Assembly: GCA_030447865.1 (NCBI GenBank)
Contig: JAUJOD010000001.1
Location: 186,001 to 250,000 of the forward strand
Origin: Nocardioidaceae bacterium
GTDB lineage: Bacteria > Actinomycetota > Actinomycetes > Propionibacteriales > Nocardioidaceae
DNA length: 64,000 nt
Direction: 5' to 3'
Shown here: piece by piece, positions 32,301-41,151 of the stretch
How the letters are laid out: every line of letters starts with the position of its first letter
Position numbering within the stretch: the first letter of the stretch is position 1
The notes under the pieces: generated by a model
The model's database searches: none
What the model saw: the letters and a program-made list of their open reading frames with translations, nothing else
Told to the model about the DNA's origin: nothing
Made by a program: the position numbers and the translations under genes

Positions 32301-33378
32301 CATCAGGGCGGGGTCGACCACGGCTCGGGAGGTCCACCTGTCGAGGAACGTCGCCTCCAAGTTCAGTGGTGCGTCGATCGACGGGGCCTCCCCGGACAGC
32401 GTGAACACGGACAACCTGATCGACGACACCGAGGAGACCAACTTCGCCAATAAGGGTCAACGCGGCGTGAGCGTCGACACCACACACCCGTTCGTCAACG
32501 TCAACCTTGCCGGCGACAACGCGCGGGTCATCCGGTCGGTGAAGGTGAGCGCGATGCTCGTGCCGCCTGACAACGGTGACGAGGAGGGCGAGCCCCAGCC
32601 GGAGGATCCCCAGTCCGGGAGCCGGTTCACGGCGCTGCGGCAGTTCGCGATCGAGGTCTGCACCGAGTCGGCCACCAACGACTGCTCGTCGCTCGTACCG
32701 TCGTCGGACACTGCCGCTTCGCCGTACAAGCGGATCTACACCAGTCCGCACAACGCGTTCAACGGCGTGCGCCCGCGGCCGCTGGTCCCGACGCTCACCT
32801 TCGAGCGGTTCGACATCCCGGACACCACCGCCACGCACGTGCGGCTGGTGGCGCTGGAGAACCAGTGCACCGGGCAGAAGGGGTTCGCCGGGGAGCAGGA
32901 CAACGACCCGCTGAACGATACCGACTGCAAGAGCGCCTCAACGCGCGACGAGTCGGTGCGGGCGGCGGAGCTGGAGGTCTTCGGGTACGACTCCGCGACC
33001 CGTCCCCCCGGAGACCCGGTCGTCCTCATGACGGCGGCCGGGAAGGCCCTGGCGTCCCCGGGTGAGCGGGTGAAGTACACCTTCACCTACACCAACCTCG
33101 GGCCTAAGGCGTCCTCGAACGCCGACATCCGCATCGTGGAGCTGCCAACCGGGCTCAACTTCGTGGCCGCCAGCGGCACCGGCGACTACGCCCCGAGGGC
33201 CCGTGCGGTGCGGTGGACGCTGGGGAAGGTCGGCGTCGACGAGACGGGCTCGGTCACGTTGACCACCCGGGTAGCGAAAACCGCTGCGCCGGGGACAGCC
33301 CTGCTGACGACGGCGCAGTTCGCGGGAACGTTGACGTTCTCACCGCCGGCTGCGGCTGTAACGCTGGTCGGCCCCTGA
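29359..33378 (+). CDS. Secreted M36 (fungalysin) metalloprotease, paralogue 2
   Basis: 1339 residues. Signal peptide TLRATAVFAVAGLFLAGI with an AGA-type cleavage site. The same order as paralogue 1: FTP propeptide (VRWNRYGTPASLSKVSGFL, AHVVLFRQTYGG), a beta-sandwich insert (about 335-430), catalytic domain with HNRMHDFSYFLGFTEQNF, zinc motif VVGHEYTHAISNRM (HEYTH about 685-689) and MGESWSDQ, a discoidin-like region (FTALRQFAIEVC), and a C-terminal DUF11 domain (YTFTYTNLGPKASSNADI). An extracellular, probably zymogen-activated peptidase. Closed by a terminator facing glmM. Confidence 0.93.
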   Translation: MSSRFSARRRGTLRATAVFAVAGLFLAGINSAGAQNIPPSNAGAGAPTADADGPEPFTEEATGLADLDTRGSVAPLAAQRAAVPAGATVRWNRYGTPASLSKVSGFLSGPSSAAPADAARTWLRSNAALFGLSAAQINDLELISDSRLTQSQAHVVLFRQTYGGKPAAVDGMVTVGLAPDRRVAYVSSSLARVQPDVVLAPATLSAVAAWKAAVDNLRSNNAPGIPVADVSGVTPRQFAGWTRFGVPGFAQEQQVRLRALAAPNGSVRQVYEVNVVNSPGGVAAAYTSYVDAANGNVLVRYNQVDNFAAGPVQAPLRPAMSEFTEPFQGTYTATECGKSGPFQVDAQTQTIIYSASAANPANDIFIRLVDPNGTVVSSQDTGTSPEIQTYTGPIEAGGYTVEVCSFEGAEPIVTGEYAGTFTASEQEADAGFNFPPKWKYFLANPVLNFSPDHTADNRNIGCWETQVGGVKDPQCDNPPSDLNNLAARGPWDVDPRTDIPTFTTQGNAAITAEAWANPNTIVFGNLTPGAFGQRPFDLDREYLHPFNDVWNNERCDPAVLIPGDQTSTTPVEPGNDILASVTHLFASHNRMHDFSYFLGFTEQNFNLQDSNFGNGGRPLDPEVGNVQSGALTGGPPTFGGRDNANQITLQDGIPGITNQYLFQPIAGGFYAPCVDGDYDFGVVGHEYTHAISNRMVGGPDSGLNGFQAGSMGESWSDQVAAEYLLAHNYKPGVSPFVEGAYVTGNKKTGIRNYRLDRNPLQYGDLGYDITGPEVHADGEPWSAVQIDIRQAMIKKYNAKFPASNNALQRLCAQGNTFAEPPRQPRPAKQCPGNRRWVQLLFDSFLLQQPATTMLDARDAMLAADKMRFGGANLRLMWREYANNGFGSNASTENTEDVQPTPGYVSPLSREGTLKLSAVGLGSNGEVPVEGTLYVGRYEARVTPIADTKPSAELPNTVRMVPGKYEFVFQADGYGLQRPTATIRAGSTTAREVHLSRNVASKFSGASIDGASPDSVNTDNLIDDTEETNFANKGQRGVSVDTTHPFVNVNLAGDNARVIRSVKVSAMLVPPDNGDEEGEPQPEDPQSGSRFTALRQFAIEVCTESATNDCSSLVPSSDTAASPYKRIYTSPHNAFNGVRPRPLVPTLTFERFDIPDTTATHVRLVALENQCTGQKGFAGEQDNDPLNDTDCKSASTRDESVRAAELEVFGYDSATRPPGDPVVLMTAAGKALASPGERVKYTFTYTNLGPKASSNADIRIVELPTGLNFVAASGTGDYAPRARAVRWTLGKVGVDETGSVTLTTRVAKTAAPGTALLTTAQFAGTLTFSPPAAAVTLVGP

Positions 33379-33408
33379 GCCGGAACCGCTCAGCGCACTG
33401 ACACAGGT

Positions 33409-33445
33409 CGAAGCGCACCGCACCCAGCTGGGGCGGTGCGCTTCG
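33409..33445. terminator. Bidirectional terminator between protease 2 and glmM
   Basis: CGAAGCGCACCGC (33409-33421) pairs with GCGGTGCGCTTCG (33433-33445) over 13 perfect bases, and the loop CCCAGCTGGG is itself palindromic. It lies between convergent genes. Confidence 0.9.
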
Positions 33446-33448
33446 GCG

Positions 33449-34792
33449 TTAGCGAGTGAGGGAGGCGCGCACCACGTCGGCAAGGCGGTGCGCCAAATCC
33501 TGCGCCTGGTCGGCTGACGCGGCCTCGACCATCACCCGCACCAGTGGCTCGGTGCCCGACGGACGGAGCAGGACCCGACCGGAATCCCCCAACTCGGCCT
33601 CAGCCGCAGTGACCGCCGCCTGCACCGTCGGATCACTGTGCGCGCGAGACTTGTCGACGTCGGGCACGTTGACCAGCACCTGCGGCATCCGCGTCATCAC
33701 GCCGGCAAGTTCGGCAAGGGAACGCTTGCTGGCTGCCATCCGGGCGGCAACGTGCAACGTGGCCAGCACACCGTCGCCGGTGGTGGCGTGGTCACTCATG
33801 ATCAGGTGACCGGACTGCTCCCCGCCCAGCGCGTATCCGCCGGATCGCATCTCTTCGAGCACGTAGCGGTCGCCGACCTTGGCTTGGATGACCGTGACCC
33901 CGGCCGCACGCATCGCCACCAGAAAGCCGAGGTTGCTCATCACCGTGGCGACGACCGTGTCGCCCTTCAGCTGCCCCGCCTCGTGTTGTGCCAACGCCAG
34001 GATCGCCAGCAGCTGGTCACCGTCGACGACAGCGCCGCTGGCGTCCACGGCCAGGCACCTGTCGGCGTCACCGTCGAGGGCGAACCCGGCATCGGCGCCT
34101 ACGGCTGGCACGGCCGCCTGCAAGGAGGCGAGCGACGTCGACCCGCAGTCGGCGTTGATGTTCAGCCCATCCGGTTCGGCATGGATGGCCACCACGTCTG
34201 CCCCTGCTCGACCCAGCGCACGCGGGGCTACGTCGTACGCCGCACCCTCCGCACAGTCGACGACGATCTTCAGGCCGGTCAGCGGCTGGGTGACCGTGCC
34301 GACGAGGTGGGCGACGTACCGATCGACGGCGGTCGGATCGTCCACCACTCTGCCGACATCGCCTCCCACCGGCAGTGGCCGCTGCTCGCCGAGTGCTCGT
34401 TCGATGGCTTCCTCGACCTCGTCGTCAAGTTTTCGGCCACCGCGGGCAAAGAACTTGATGCCGTTGTCGGGCATGGGGTTGTGGGACGCCGACAGCATCA
34501 CGCCGAAGTCGGCAGCGTCAGCGGCGGTCAGGTAAGCAACGCCCGGTGTGGGCAGGACGCCCAGCCGGCGTACGTCGACTCCAGCCGACGCCAGCCCGCT
34601 GACCACCGCCGCCTCGAGGAACTCACCAGAGGCCCGTGGATCGCGCCCGACGACGGCGACCGGCCGTCGCGAACCCCTGTCGCCGCGACCGAGCACCTGC
34701 GCCGCTGCAACCGAGAGTTCCAGCGCCAGCCGTGCGGTCAGGTCACGGTTGGCGACACCGCGAACGCCGTCGGTGCCGAAGAGCCGGGCCAC
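33449..34792 (-). CDS. glmM: Phosphoglucosamine mutase
   Basis: 447 residues. It starts [18 protein letters not shown]; the phosphoserine loop is [16 protein letters not shown] and the metal loop is LDGDADRC, followed by [10 protein letters not shown] and [14 protein letters not shown]. It converts GlcN-6-P made by GlmS to GlcN-1-P for UDP-GlcNAc. It lies 13 bases after rpsI in the conserved rplM-rpsI-glmM order. Confidence 0.97.
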   Translation of the reverse strand: MARLFGTDGVRGVANRDLTARLALELSVAAAQVLGRGDRGSRRPVAVVGRDPRASGEFLEAAVVSGLASAGVDVRRLGVLPTPGVAYLTAADAADFGVMLSASHNPMPDNGIKFFARGGRKLDDEVEEAIERALGEQRPLPVGGDVGRVVDDPTAVDRYVAHLVGTVTQPLTGLKIVVDCAEGAAYDVAPRALGRAGADVVAIHAEPDGLNINADCGSTSLASLQAAVPAVGADAGFALDGDADRCLAVDASGAVVDGDQLLAILALAQHEAGQLKGDTVVATVMSNLGFLVAMRAAGVTVIQAKVGDRYVLEEMRSGGYALGGEQSGHLIMSDHATTGDGVLATLHVAARMAASKRSLAELAGVMTRMPQVLVNVPDVDKSRAHSDPTVQAAVTAAEAELGDSGRVLLRPSGTEPLVRVMVEAASADQAQDLAHRLADVVRASLTR

Positions 34793-34805
34793 AGCCGGGG
34801 AGAGG

Positions 34806-35303
34806 TCAGCGCTTGCTGTACTGCGGAGCCTTGCGAGCCTTCTTCAGCCCGGCCTTCTTGCGCTCCTTGACCCGCGCGTCCCGGGTCAGCATGCCGGCCT
34901 TCTTCAGCGAGGCTCGGTTGGACTCCACGTCGGTCTCATTGAGGGCCCGCGAGACGCCCAGCCGCAAGGCTCCAGCCTGGCCGGTGAGGCCACCACCGTG
35001 GATACGCGCCACGACGTCGTACTGCCCGGCCAGGCCCGTCAGTACGAACGGCTCGTTGACCAACTGCTGGTGAAGCTTGTTGGGGAAGTACTCCTCAAGC
35101 GGCCGCCCGTTGACGGACCAGGTGCCGGTGCCAGGCACGATCCGCACCCTGGCGACGGCTTCCTTGCGGCGCCCCGTCGCGCCCGCGGCAGCAATAACCA
35201 CCGCCCGGGGAGGAGCGTCGGCAGACGGCGCACTCTCGGTGGTGTAGTCACGGGGCGCGTCACCGTCGGCTGTCAACGGAGCTGCGTCGGTGGTCTCAGC
35301 CAC
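34806..35303 (-). CDS. rpsI: 30S ribosomal protein S9
   Basis: 165 residues from a GTG. The N-terminal 35 residues (Asp/Ala/Pro-rich) are a non-conserved actinobacterial extension; the S9 core begins at [18 protein letters not shown]. The family tail [17 protein letters not shown] ends with the Lys/Arg that contacts P-site tRNA. Co-transcribed with rplM, 53 bases upstream. Confidence 0.97.
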   Translation of the reverse strand: MAETTDAAPLTADGDAPRDYTTESAPSADAPPRAVVIAAAGATGRRKEAVARVRIVPGTGTWSVNGRPLEEYFPNKLHQQLVNEPFVLTGLAGQYDVVARIHGGGLTGQAGALRLGVSRALNETDVESNRASLKKAGMLTRDARVKERKKAGLKKARKAPQYSKR

Positions 35304-35356
35304 AGGTGTTCCTCACTTGAAGCAGGTGTGTCGAGGGAGTGCGTCGCGCTGCCACG

Positions 35357-35809
35357 TCACTGCGCGATCTGGGTGATCTGGGTGATCGTGAACTGTTGCG
35401 GCTGCTGCGCGGCGTGCGGATGGTTGGGGCCGGCGTACACCTTGAGCTTCTTCAGCTGCTGGCGACTGAGCCGGTTCTTGGGGAGCATCCCCCACACCGC
35501 CTTTTCGACAGCCCGACGCGGATCCTTGTCGAGGAGATCAGCGTACGACGTTGCCGACAGACCGCCTGGATAGCCAGAGTGCCGGTAGGCCAGCTTGGCT
35601 GCACGCTTGTTGCCCGTCAACGCCACCTTGTCGGCGTTGACGATGATGACGAAGTCGCCGGTGTCGACGTGAGGGGCGAACGTCGGCTTGTGCTTGCCGC
35701 GGAGCAGCGTCGCGGCCGAAACAGCGAGGCGTCCGAGGACGACGTCGCGCGCGTCGATGACATGCCAGGCTCGCGTGACGTCGCCGGGCTTCGGGCTGTA
35801 CGTACGCAC
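35357..35809 (-). CDS. rplM: 50S ribosomal protein L13
   Basis: 150 residues from the GTG at 35809, chosen because the family start [19 protein letters not shown] follows and GAGGT lies upstream. The core [33 protein letters not shown] and [11 protein letters not shown] is diagnostic. First gene of rplM-rpsI-glmM. A 23-bp tandem repeat lies 23-68 bases upstream of the start. Confidence 0.97.
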   Translation of the reverse strand: MRTYSPKPGDVTRAWHVIDARDVVLGRLAVSAATLLRGKHKPTFAPHVDTGDFVIIVNADKVALTGNKRAAKLAYRHSGYPGGLSATSYADLLDKDPRRAVEKAVWGMLPKNRLSRQQLKKLKVYAGPNHPHAAQQPQQFTITQITQIAQ

Positions 35810-35831
35810 GGTCGTTGACCTCGTTCGATTC

Positions 35832-35877
35832 GGTGGTCTGGCTGCGGTGCTTGGGGTGGTCTGGCTGCGGTGCTCGG
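35832..35877. repeat. 23-bp tandem repeat in the rplM leader
   Basis: Two adjacent copies, 35832-35854 and 35855-35877, that differ at one base (unit begins GGTGGTCTGGCTGCGGTGCT). It sits directly upstream of the rplM ribosome site, within the likely 5' leader or promoter. Confidence 0.9.
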
Positions 35878-36007
35878 GCTCGTCGGCCCACCGCACAACG
35901 ACCGCCCAGAATACCGGCCGCGCGCCGTCACGGTCAAAACGCGGGCGTTGACCGCCCAAGACGTGAGCCGCTGTTGGGTCGGACGGTGGCGATCGAGCGG
36001 ACCATGC

Positions 36008-36718
36008 TCAGTCCTGGTCTCGCCACCGGACGATGGGACCCAAAGCCGCACGCAGCCCGAGCACGTCATCGGCAGACACGGCAGTCGGCTGCTCCCCGAG
36101 AGTAATCAGTAAGCCTTCTCCAAGCTGCTTCGTGTCATAGCCGTCCAGTGGCACCTTCAGCCCATGTGGACCCGATAGATAGGTCATCCAGCCGACGACT
36201 CCGCCATCAGTCGGCTGGGCGTCCGCGAGCTCATGACTCGTCCACGTCGCCCACGTCGGCTCCCAGTACTCGACCACCGCCTCCACTAGCGCACCCGCGG
36301 TGGCGCCGGCGAAGAGTCGCCGCCCCACCTCGCCCTCAGGCGACGGGAGATTCACAACCAGAGCATTCCCCAACCCCTTAACGGCGGTGTAGGACCCGCA
36401 GCGCACACTCAGCCCTACAGAGTCCGGGGCGGCGGATCCGTTCCACATCCCGACCCGGAAACCGAGGTCCTCAAGCACCGAACGATCCCCTAGATCGCGG
36501 CGGTTTCGACCTGCCAGCAACAGATCCCGAATCCGGACCGGGGTGGGCTCCACCGGTTTACGCAGCGCATCTCGACGCGACCGGCCCTTCTCGTACCACG
36601 TTGCCAGCGCAGAGTCGACGGATCCGATGCGCTTGAGAAAGCTCACACACCGGTCGGTGCACTGCTCTAACGTCTCCGCTCGCGCACCCCAATAGGCACC
36701 CAAGTAGTGGCTACCCAT
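36008..36718 (-). CDS. Imm52-type immunity protein
   Basis: 236 residues. The N-terminal pattern HYLGAYWGARAETLEQCTDR, then WYEKGRSRRDALRKPV and LLLAGRNRRDLGD, matches what I know of the Imm52 family, which is encoded next to Tox-REase-5 nuclease toxins. The next gene upstream, 18 bases away, carries that toxin domain. Such proteins bind and neutralise the cognate toxin in the cytosol. The frame is intact, with ATG at 36718 and AGGAG about 12 bases before it. It lies between rplM and citrate synthase genes, an unusual place for a toxin module. Confidence 0.8.
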   Translation of the reverse strand: MGSHYLGAYWGARAETLEQCTDRCVSFLKRIGSVDSALATWYEKGRSRRDALRKPVEPTPVRIRDLLLAGRNRRDLGDRSVLEDLGFRVGMWNGSAAPDSVGLSVRCGSYTAVKGLGNALVVNLPSPEGEVGRRLFAGATAGALVEAVVEYWEPTWATWTSHELADAQPTDGGVVGWMTYLSGPHGLKVPLDGYDTKQLGEGLLITLGEQPTAVSADDVLGLRAALGPIVRWRDQD

Positions 36719-36736
36719 CAGGCGACCGCTCTCCTC

Positions 36737-37432
36737 TCAGGGAGTCCACACGACATCGATCCCCGTGACATCGTTCTCCCTGAGGAACCTTCTCATCGCG
36801 TCCGCGGCTGACTTCTCCGCCACCGACCATCTGATCGGTGTCCCGGCGGCCGCTGCGATCTGCCGCTCGGCTTGCTCGACGAGGGCCTCCTTCCCGTGGA
36901 AGAAGTCGCGAAACTCCCCGTCCTTGACGAAGTTAGCGTAGCCGGGCCCTTTGGCCTCCAGCAGGACACCGTCGCGGTAGCCGTCGAACCTGACACCGTC
37001 GACTTCGTAGACGGAACCGTCGGTCCGCCCGGGTGATCTTCGCTTGGTACTCCCGGGCACGCTCCGACATGGACTCGTTGGCCTTGGCCCACTTCCCCGG
37101 GCCGGGGGTAGCAAAGGCTGGGGTATCGGCCTTGTCCACCGCCTTGTCCGCGTCGCGCAGGTCGTCTCCCCGGTTGAAGAAGTCGACCACGTCGTCGCCG
37201 TGCTTCGCGGCCTTGCCCACCTTGAACAACGGGAATGTCGTGACGGCGTTGAAGGCGCAGCTGCCGCTGAAGGTGTCCTCCCGGCAGGAGTTGATGGCGT
37301 CTCCGGCGACGAAGTTCCACGGCCGGCGACTGCCGAACCGACAGTCGCCACCCATGCGGAGCCTACGAACAAGTCCTCGGCGCAGGCGCGGATCAGGCCC
37401 GGGTCCGCGGGGTAGTGGGCGAACAGCGACAC
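36737..37432 (-). pseudogene. Tox-REase-5 polymorphic toxin gene with two frameshifts
   Basis: The last 95 residues form a Tox-REase-5 domain (VDGVRFDGYRDGVLLEAKGP, FFHGKEALVEQAERQ, ending NDVTGIDVVWTP), a restriction-endonuclease-fold nuclease. The GTG at 37432 has a near-perfect AAAGGAGG six bases upstream, and opens SLFAHYPADPGLIRACAEDL. The middle (WNFVAGDAINSCRED to SERAREYQAKIT) is read only in another frame. A missing base near 37318-37326 (giving AGRWNFVAGD) and an extra base in the CCCGGG at 37028-37033 (giving AKITGRTDGSVYEV) would join all parts into about 231 residues. No secretion domain is present upstream. Either a broken gene or sequencing indels. Confidence 0.78.
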
Positions 37433-37646
37433 CTCTCCCCTCCTTTCGCCGGCGGACTCAAACACAGCTCAACGGCAGCCTAGAGTCGCGCCGGGTCACC
37501 ACGAGCCGTCGACCGAGCCTTACCCCCGTGGTTCGTCCCAAGGCCCGTTCTTCGAGGTCGGGCCGCGGGGCATAGGTTGGTGCCACCAGGGGACCACCAC
37601 CACCCGGCGCCGACGCGTGCGCGCCCAAGCCACTAAGAGAGCCGAC

Positions 37647-39014
<1,368 letters not shown>

Positions 39015-39122
39015 CAACTTCATCACACTCGGAGCACGCGACCTGACCAGAGCAACGTTTCCCGCGCGTTCCGCGTGTTTCGGGACACCACATCCGGCAC
39101 AACGCCTCATCAGGAGAAGCTC

Positions 39123-39683
39123 ATGAAGATTGCCTTGGCAGCGGCCAGCGCCGCTGCCCTCGTTGTTCCGCTCGCCGGCGTCGCCGCCGCTGCCACCATC
39201 ACAGGCACAACTGGCGACGACACCCTCTACGGCACATCCGGATCCGACGCCATTGTCGGCAAGAGGGGTGACGACGACATCTTCGGTCGCGGCGGTCGCG
39301 ACTATGTTTCGGGCCGAGCCGGCAAGGACGTGATCTTGGGCGGTAAAGGCGGCGACGACACCGCTGGCGGGCCAGGTGGCGATCATCTCCGCGGCAACCT
39401 GGGACCCGATCAGCTCCTCGACTTCGAGGCCACCGAGTTCAGCCCGAACCTGCCAACTGACAACGACCACCTGTTAGGCGGTCTGGGGGACGACTACTTC
39501 GGCTTCGGCAATGGTCGAGACGTCGTGAGCGGCGGTCCCGGCGATGACAGGATGCGCACGCAGTCCGATTCTGCTGTCGACCGGATCGACTGTGGTCCCG
39601 GGCGTGACTCGCTCGCGTACTACGGCAAGCGTGACCGCAAGGACATCGTCCTACGTTGCGAGCGGGTCGTCGTCCGAAACTGA
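39123..39683 (+). CDS. Secreted RTX-like calcium-binding repeat protein
   Basis: 186 residues from the ATG at 39123 with AGGAG eight bases upstream. A signal peptide (IALAAASAAALVVPLAGVAAA) is followed by hemolysin-type nonapeptides of the pattern GGxGxDxx: TGDDTLYGTSGSDAIVG, RGDDDIFGRGGRDYVSG, GLGDDYFGFGNGRDVVSG. These form a calcium-binding beta-roll. No enzymatic domain is seen. It sits after citrate synthase with a 108-base gap and is followed by a terminator. Confidence 0.88.
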   Translation: MKIALAAASAAALVVPLAGVAAAATITGTTGDDTLYGTSGSDAIVGKRGDDDIFGRGGRDYVSGRAGKDVILGGKGGDDTAGGPGGDHLRGNLGPDQLLDFEATEFSPNLPTDNDHLLGGLGDDYFGFGNGRDVVSGGPGDDRMRTQSDSAVDRIDCGPGRDSLAYYGKRDRKDIVLRCERVVVRN

Positions 39684-39699
39684 CCCTCTCGCTGTAGGA

Positions 39700-39739
39700 C
39701 TGTGGGGTGCCCCCGGCTGAAATCGGTGGCACCCCACAG
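39700..39739 (+). terminator. Terminator after the RTX-like gene
   Basis: CTGTGGGGTGCC (39700-39711) pairs perfectly with GGCACCCCACAG (39728-39739) around a 16-base loop, 17 bases after the stop. No strong U-tract, as is usual in this genome. Confidence 0.85.
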
Positions 39740-39804
39740 CGCCGCGCGCTTCTTCGCCAGCCCCCCGGATGCGTCGCGCCGTCCCGATTGGGTACAGGGT
39801 CGGC

Positions 39805-40224
39805 ATGCCCCGATCAGCGTCCCTCGCAAAGATCACCGACGACGAAGACCGCCTGCTCCAGATCGCCTTCGACATCCTGGCCACCTACCGGCTGACCACG
39901 TTGATCAAGGACGACAAGATCACCGAGGACATCCGAAACGTTGTCTTCAGGAAGTACGGCGAGCCGAGCGACGAGGACTCCCACAAGATCAGCTACCTGC
40001 TCACCTGCCCCTGGTGCCTGAGCGTCTACTTTGGCGGGCTAGCTGTGCTCGCCGGTTCGCGCTGGCCGCGGCTGTGGAAGCCGTTGTCGAAGGCGCTGAG
40101 CTACTCAGCTCTGACCGGTCTACTCGCCGAAGCGCGAGCTAGCGCCCAAGAGGACGAGCCCGCTGAAGTGGCCGACACCATCGAGGCGCCTGATGCCGAC
40201 TTGCGTCACCTGAAAACCAGCTAG
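39805..40224 (+). CDS. DUF1360 family small membrane protein
   Basis: 139 residues from ATG 39805 (or 151 from 39769). The motif ATYRLTTLIKDDKI and the CPWCLSVYFGGLAVL segment are typical of DUF1360. A hydrophobic stretch of about 14 residues after the CxxC suggests one membrane helix. The tail is acidic. The function is unknown; related proteins occur in actinobacteria and their phages. The end overlaps the stop region of vapC on the other strand. Confidence 0.75.
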   Translation: MPRSASLAKITDDEDRLLQIAFDILATYRLTTLIKDDKITEDIRNVVFRKYGEPSDEDSHKISYLLTCPWCLSVYFGGLAVLAGSRWPRLWKPLSKALSYSALTGLLAEARASAQEDEPAEVADTIEAPDADLRHLKTS

Positions 40225-40679
40225 TCTCGAGCTGCCTCTTCGAGGGGATTCAGCAAGCGCAGACCGGGGAACGCGGCGAACGCACGGTCGGCGCTGACCC
40301 AGGTGGCTCCGTTCTCCAGCGCCAGCGCGGCGAGGTATGCGTCGGGAATCTGGTTGCCGCGCGGCCGGTGAGCGGCCACCAGGTCGGTGAAGATCTGCCA
40401 ATGCCGAGGCCCAGGCCGTACGGCGACTGCTGCCGGCCCTGCGAGCAGGGCAGCGCAGAACGCCAGCACCTCATGGACGCTTGACGGCTCGGTGAACACC
40501 CGGTGATGGGTGCTGATGCGCAGCACGCTCGACAGCACAAGCTCGCTCACCCCCACCGGTTCGGCGCCGACCAGTCGACGTTCGAGCCAGGGGCGAACCG
40601 CTTCATGCTCTGGGCTGTCAGCCCGCATCGCGTAGAGAGTGATGTTGACGTCAAGCAGAAGCATGCGGAAGCTCGTCAT
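40221..40679 (-). CDS. vapC: VapC-type PIN-domain toxin
   Basis: 152 residues. PIN acidic residues are visible in MLLLDVNITLYA, GVSELVLSS, NQIPDAYLAALALENGA and VSADRAFAAFPGLRLLNP. PIN toxins cleave RNA with Mg2+. Its 5' end overlaps the antitoxin gene by 29 bases, showing coupled synthesis. Confidence 0.9.
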   Translation of the reverse strand: MTSFRMLLLDVNITLYAMRADSPEHEAVRPWLERRLVGAEPVGVSELVLSSVLRISTHHRVFTEPSSVHEVLAFCAALLAGPAAVAVRPGPRHWQIFTDLVAAHRPRGNQIPDAYLAALALENGATWVSADRAFAAFPGLRLLNPLEEAARD

Positions 40680-40914
40680 CGCCGAGTAGTTCGGCGATCT
40701 GCCCTCTGTCTGCTAGATCAACTCCCGTGCGCAACCCGCCGCGACCGTGCGACGGCAGGTTGACGTGCCGGGGAACCGCCTCGCCCGCGCCGGTATCGGA
40801 GATCATCCTGCGAAGGGCGTCCTCCAGGACCGAGCCCAAGGAGCGATGCGATCGAGCCGCTATCTGTTTGGCCTCGCTGAGTAGACCGGGGTCGATGTTG
40901 ACAGTCGTACGCAT
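40651..40914 (-). CDS. vapB: VapB-type ribbon-helix-helix antitoxin
   Basis: 87 residues. The N-terminal RHH DNA-binding fold is MRTTVNIDPGLLSEAKQIA, followed by SLGSVLEDALRRM; the C-terminal 45 residues are the disordered toxin-binding part. It neutralises VapC and represses its own promoter. The ATG is six bases after a TATGAT -10 element, so the mRNA is probably leaderless. Confidence 0.9.
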   Translation of the reverse strand: MRTTVNIDPGLLSEAKQIAARSHRSLGSVLEDALRRMISDTGAGEAVPRHVNLPSHGRGGLRTGVDLADRGQIAELLGDDELPHASA

Positions 40915-40920
40915 GGGAGC

Positions 40921-40951
40921 ATCATAACATCACCGAAACGCATCATGATGC
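40921..40951 (-). promoter_or_regulatory. vapBC promoter and palindromic operator
   Basis: On the minus strand a -10 TATGAT (40921-40926) lies six bases before the vapB ATG. A perfect 12-bp palindrome GCATCATGATGC (40940-40951) sits upstream, over the -10/-35 spacer or -35. That is where a RHH antitoxin would be expected to bind. Confidence 0.65.
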
Positions 40952-41103
40952 CTTGACGCGTCGGACAATTGCCCTGGGTAAAGAAAGTGCCACCTGGTGA
41001 CACTTTGTTTTCCTCCCGGATGAATCAGACAAGTCACCCGCTGTCAGCGCCTGGCATGCCCGGCCCGACCTGGCCCGCGGCAACCCTAGGGCGCAGCCAA
41101 AGA

Positions 41104-41131
41104 GCGGCGGCGCTGTCACCAGCGCCACCGC
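41104..41131 (-). terminator. Terminator after the secreted 360-aa gene
   Basis: GCGGCGGCGCTG (41104-41115) and CAGCGCCACCGC (41120-41131) pair at 11 of 12 bases around TCAC. In the minus direction CTCTTT follows the stem. Confidence 0.75.
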
Positions 41132-41151
41132 CCCTTGTCGAGAGCTTCCCG

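Noticed and set aside
30373-32838. Very long minus-strand frame opposite protease 2
   Set aside because: Lies entirely within a well-supported protease gene and is low complexity, rich in Arg/Val/Gly.
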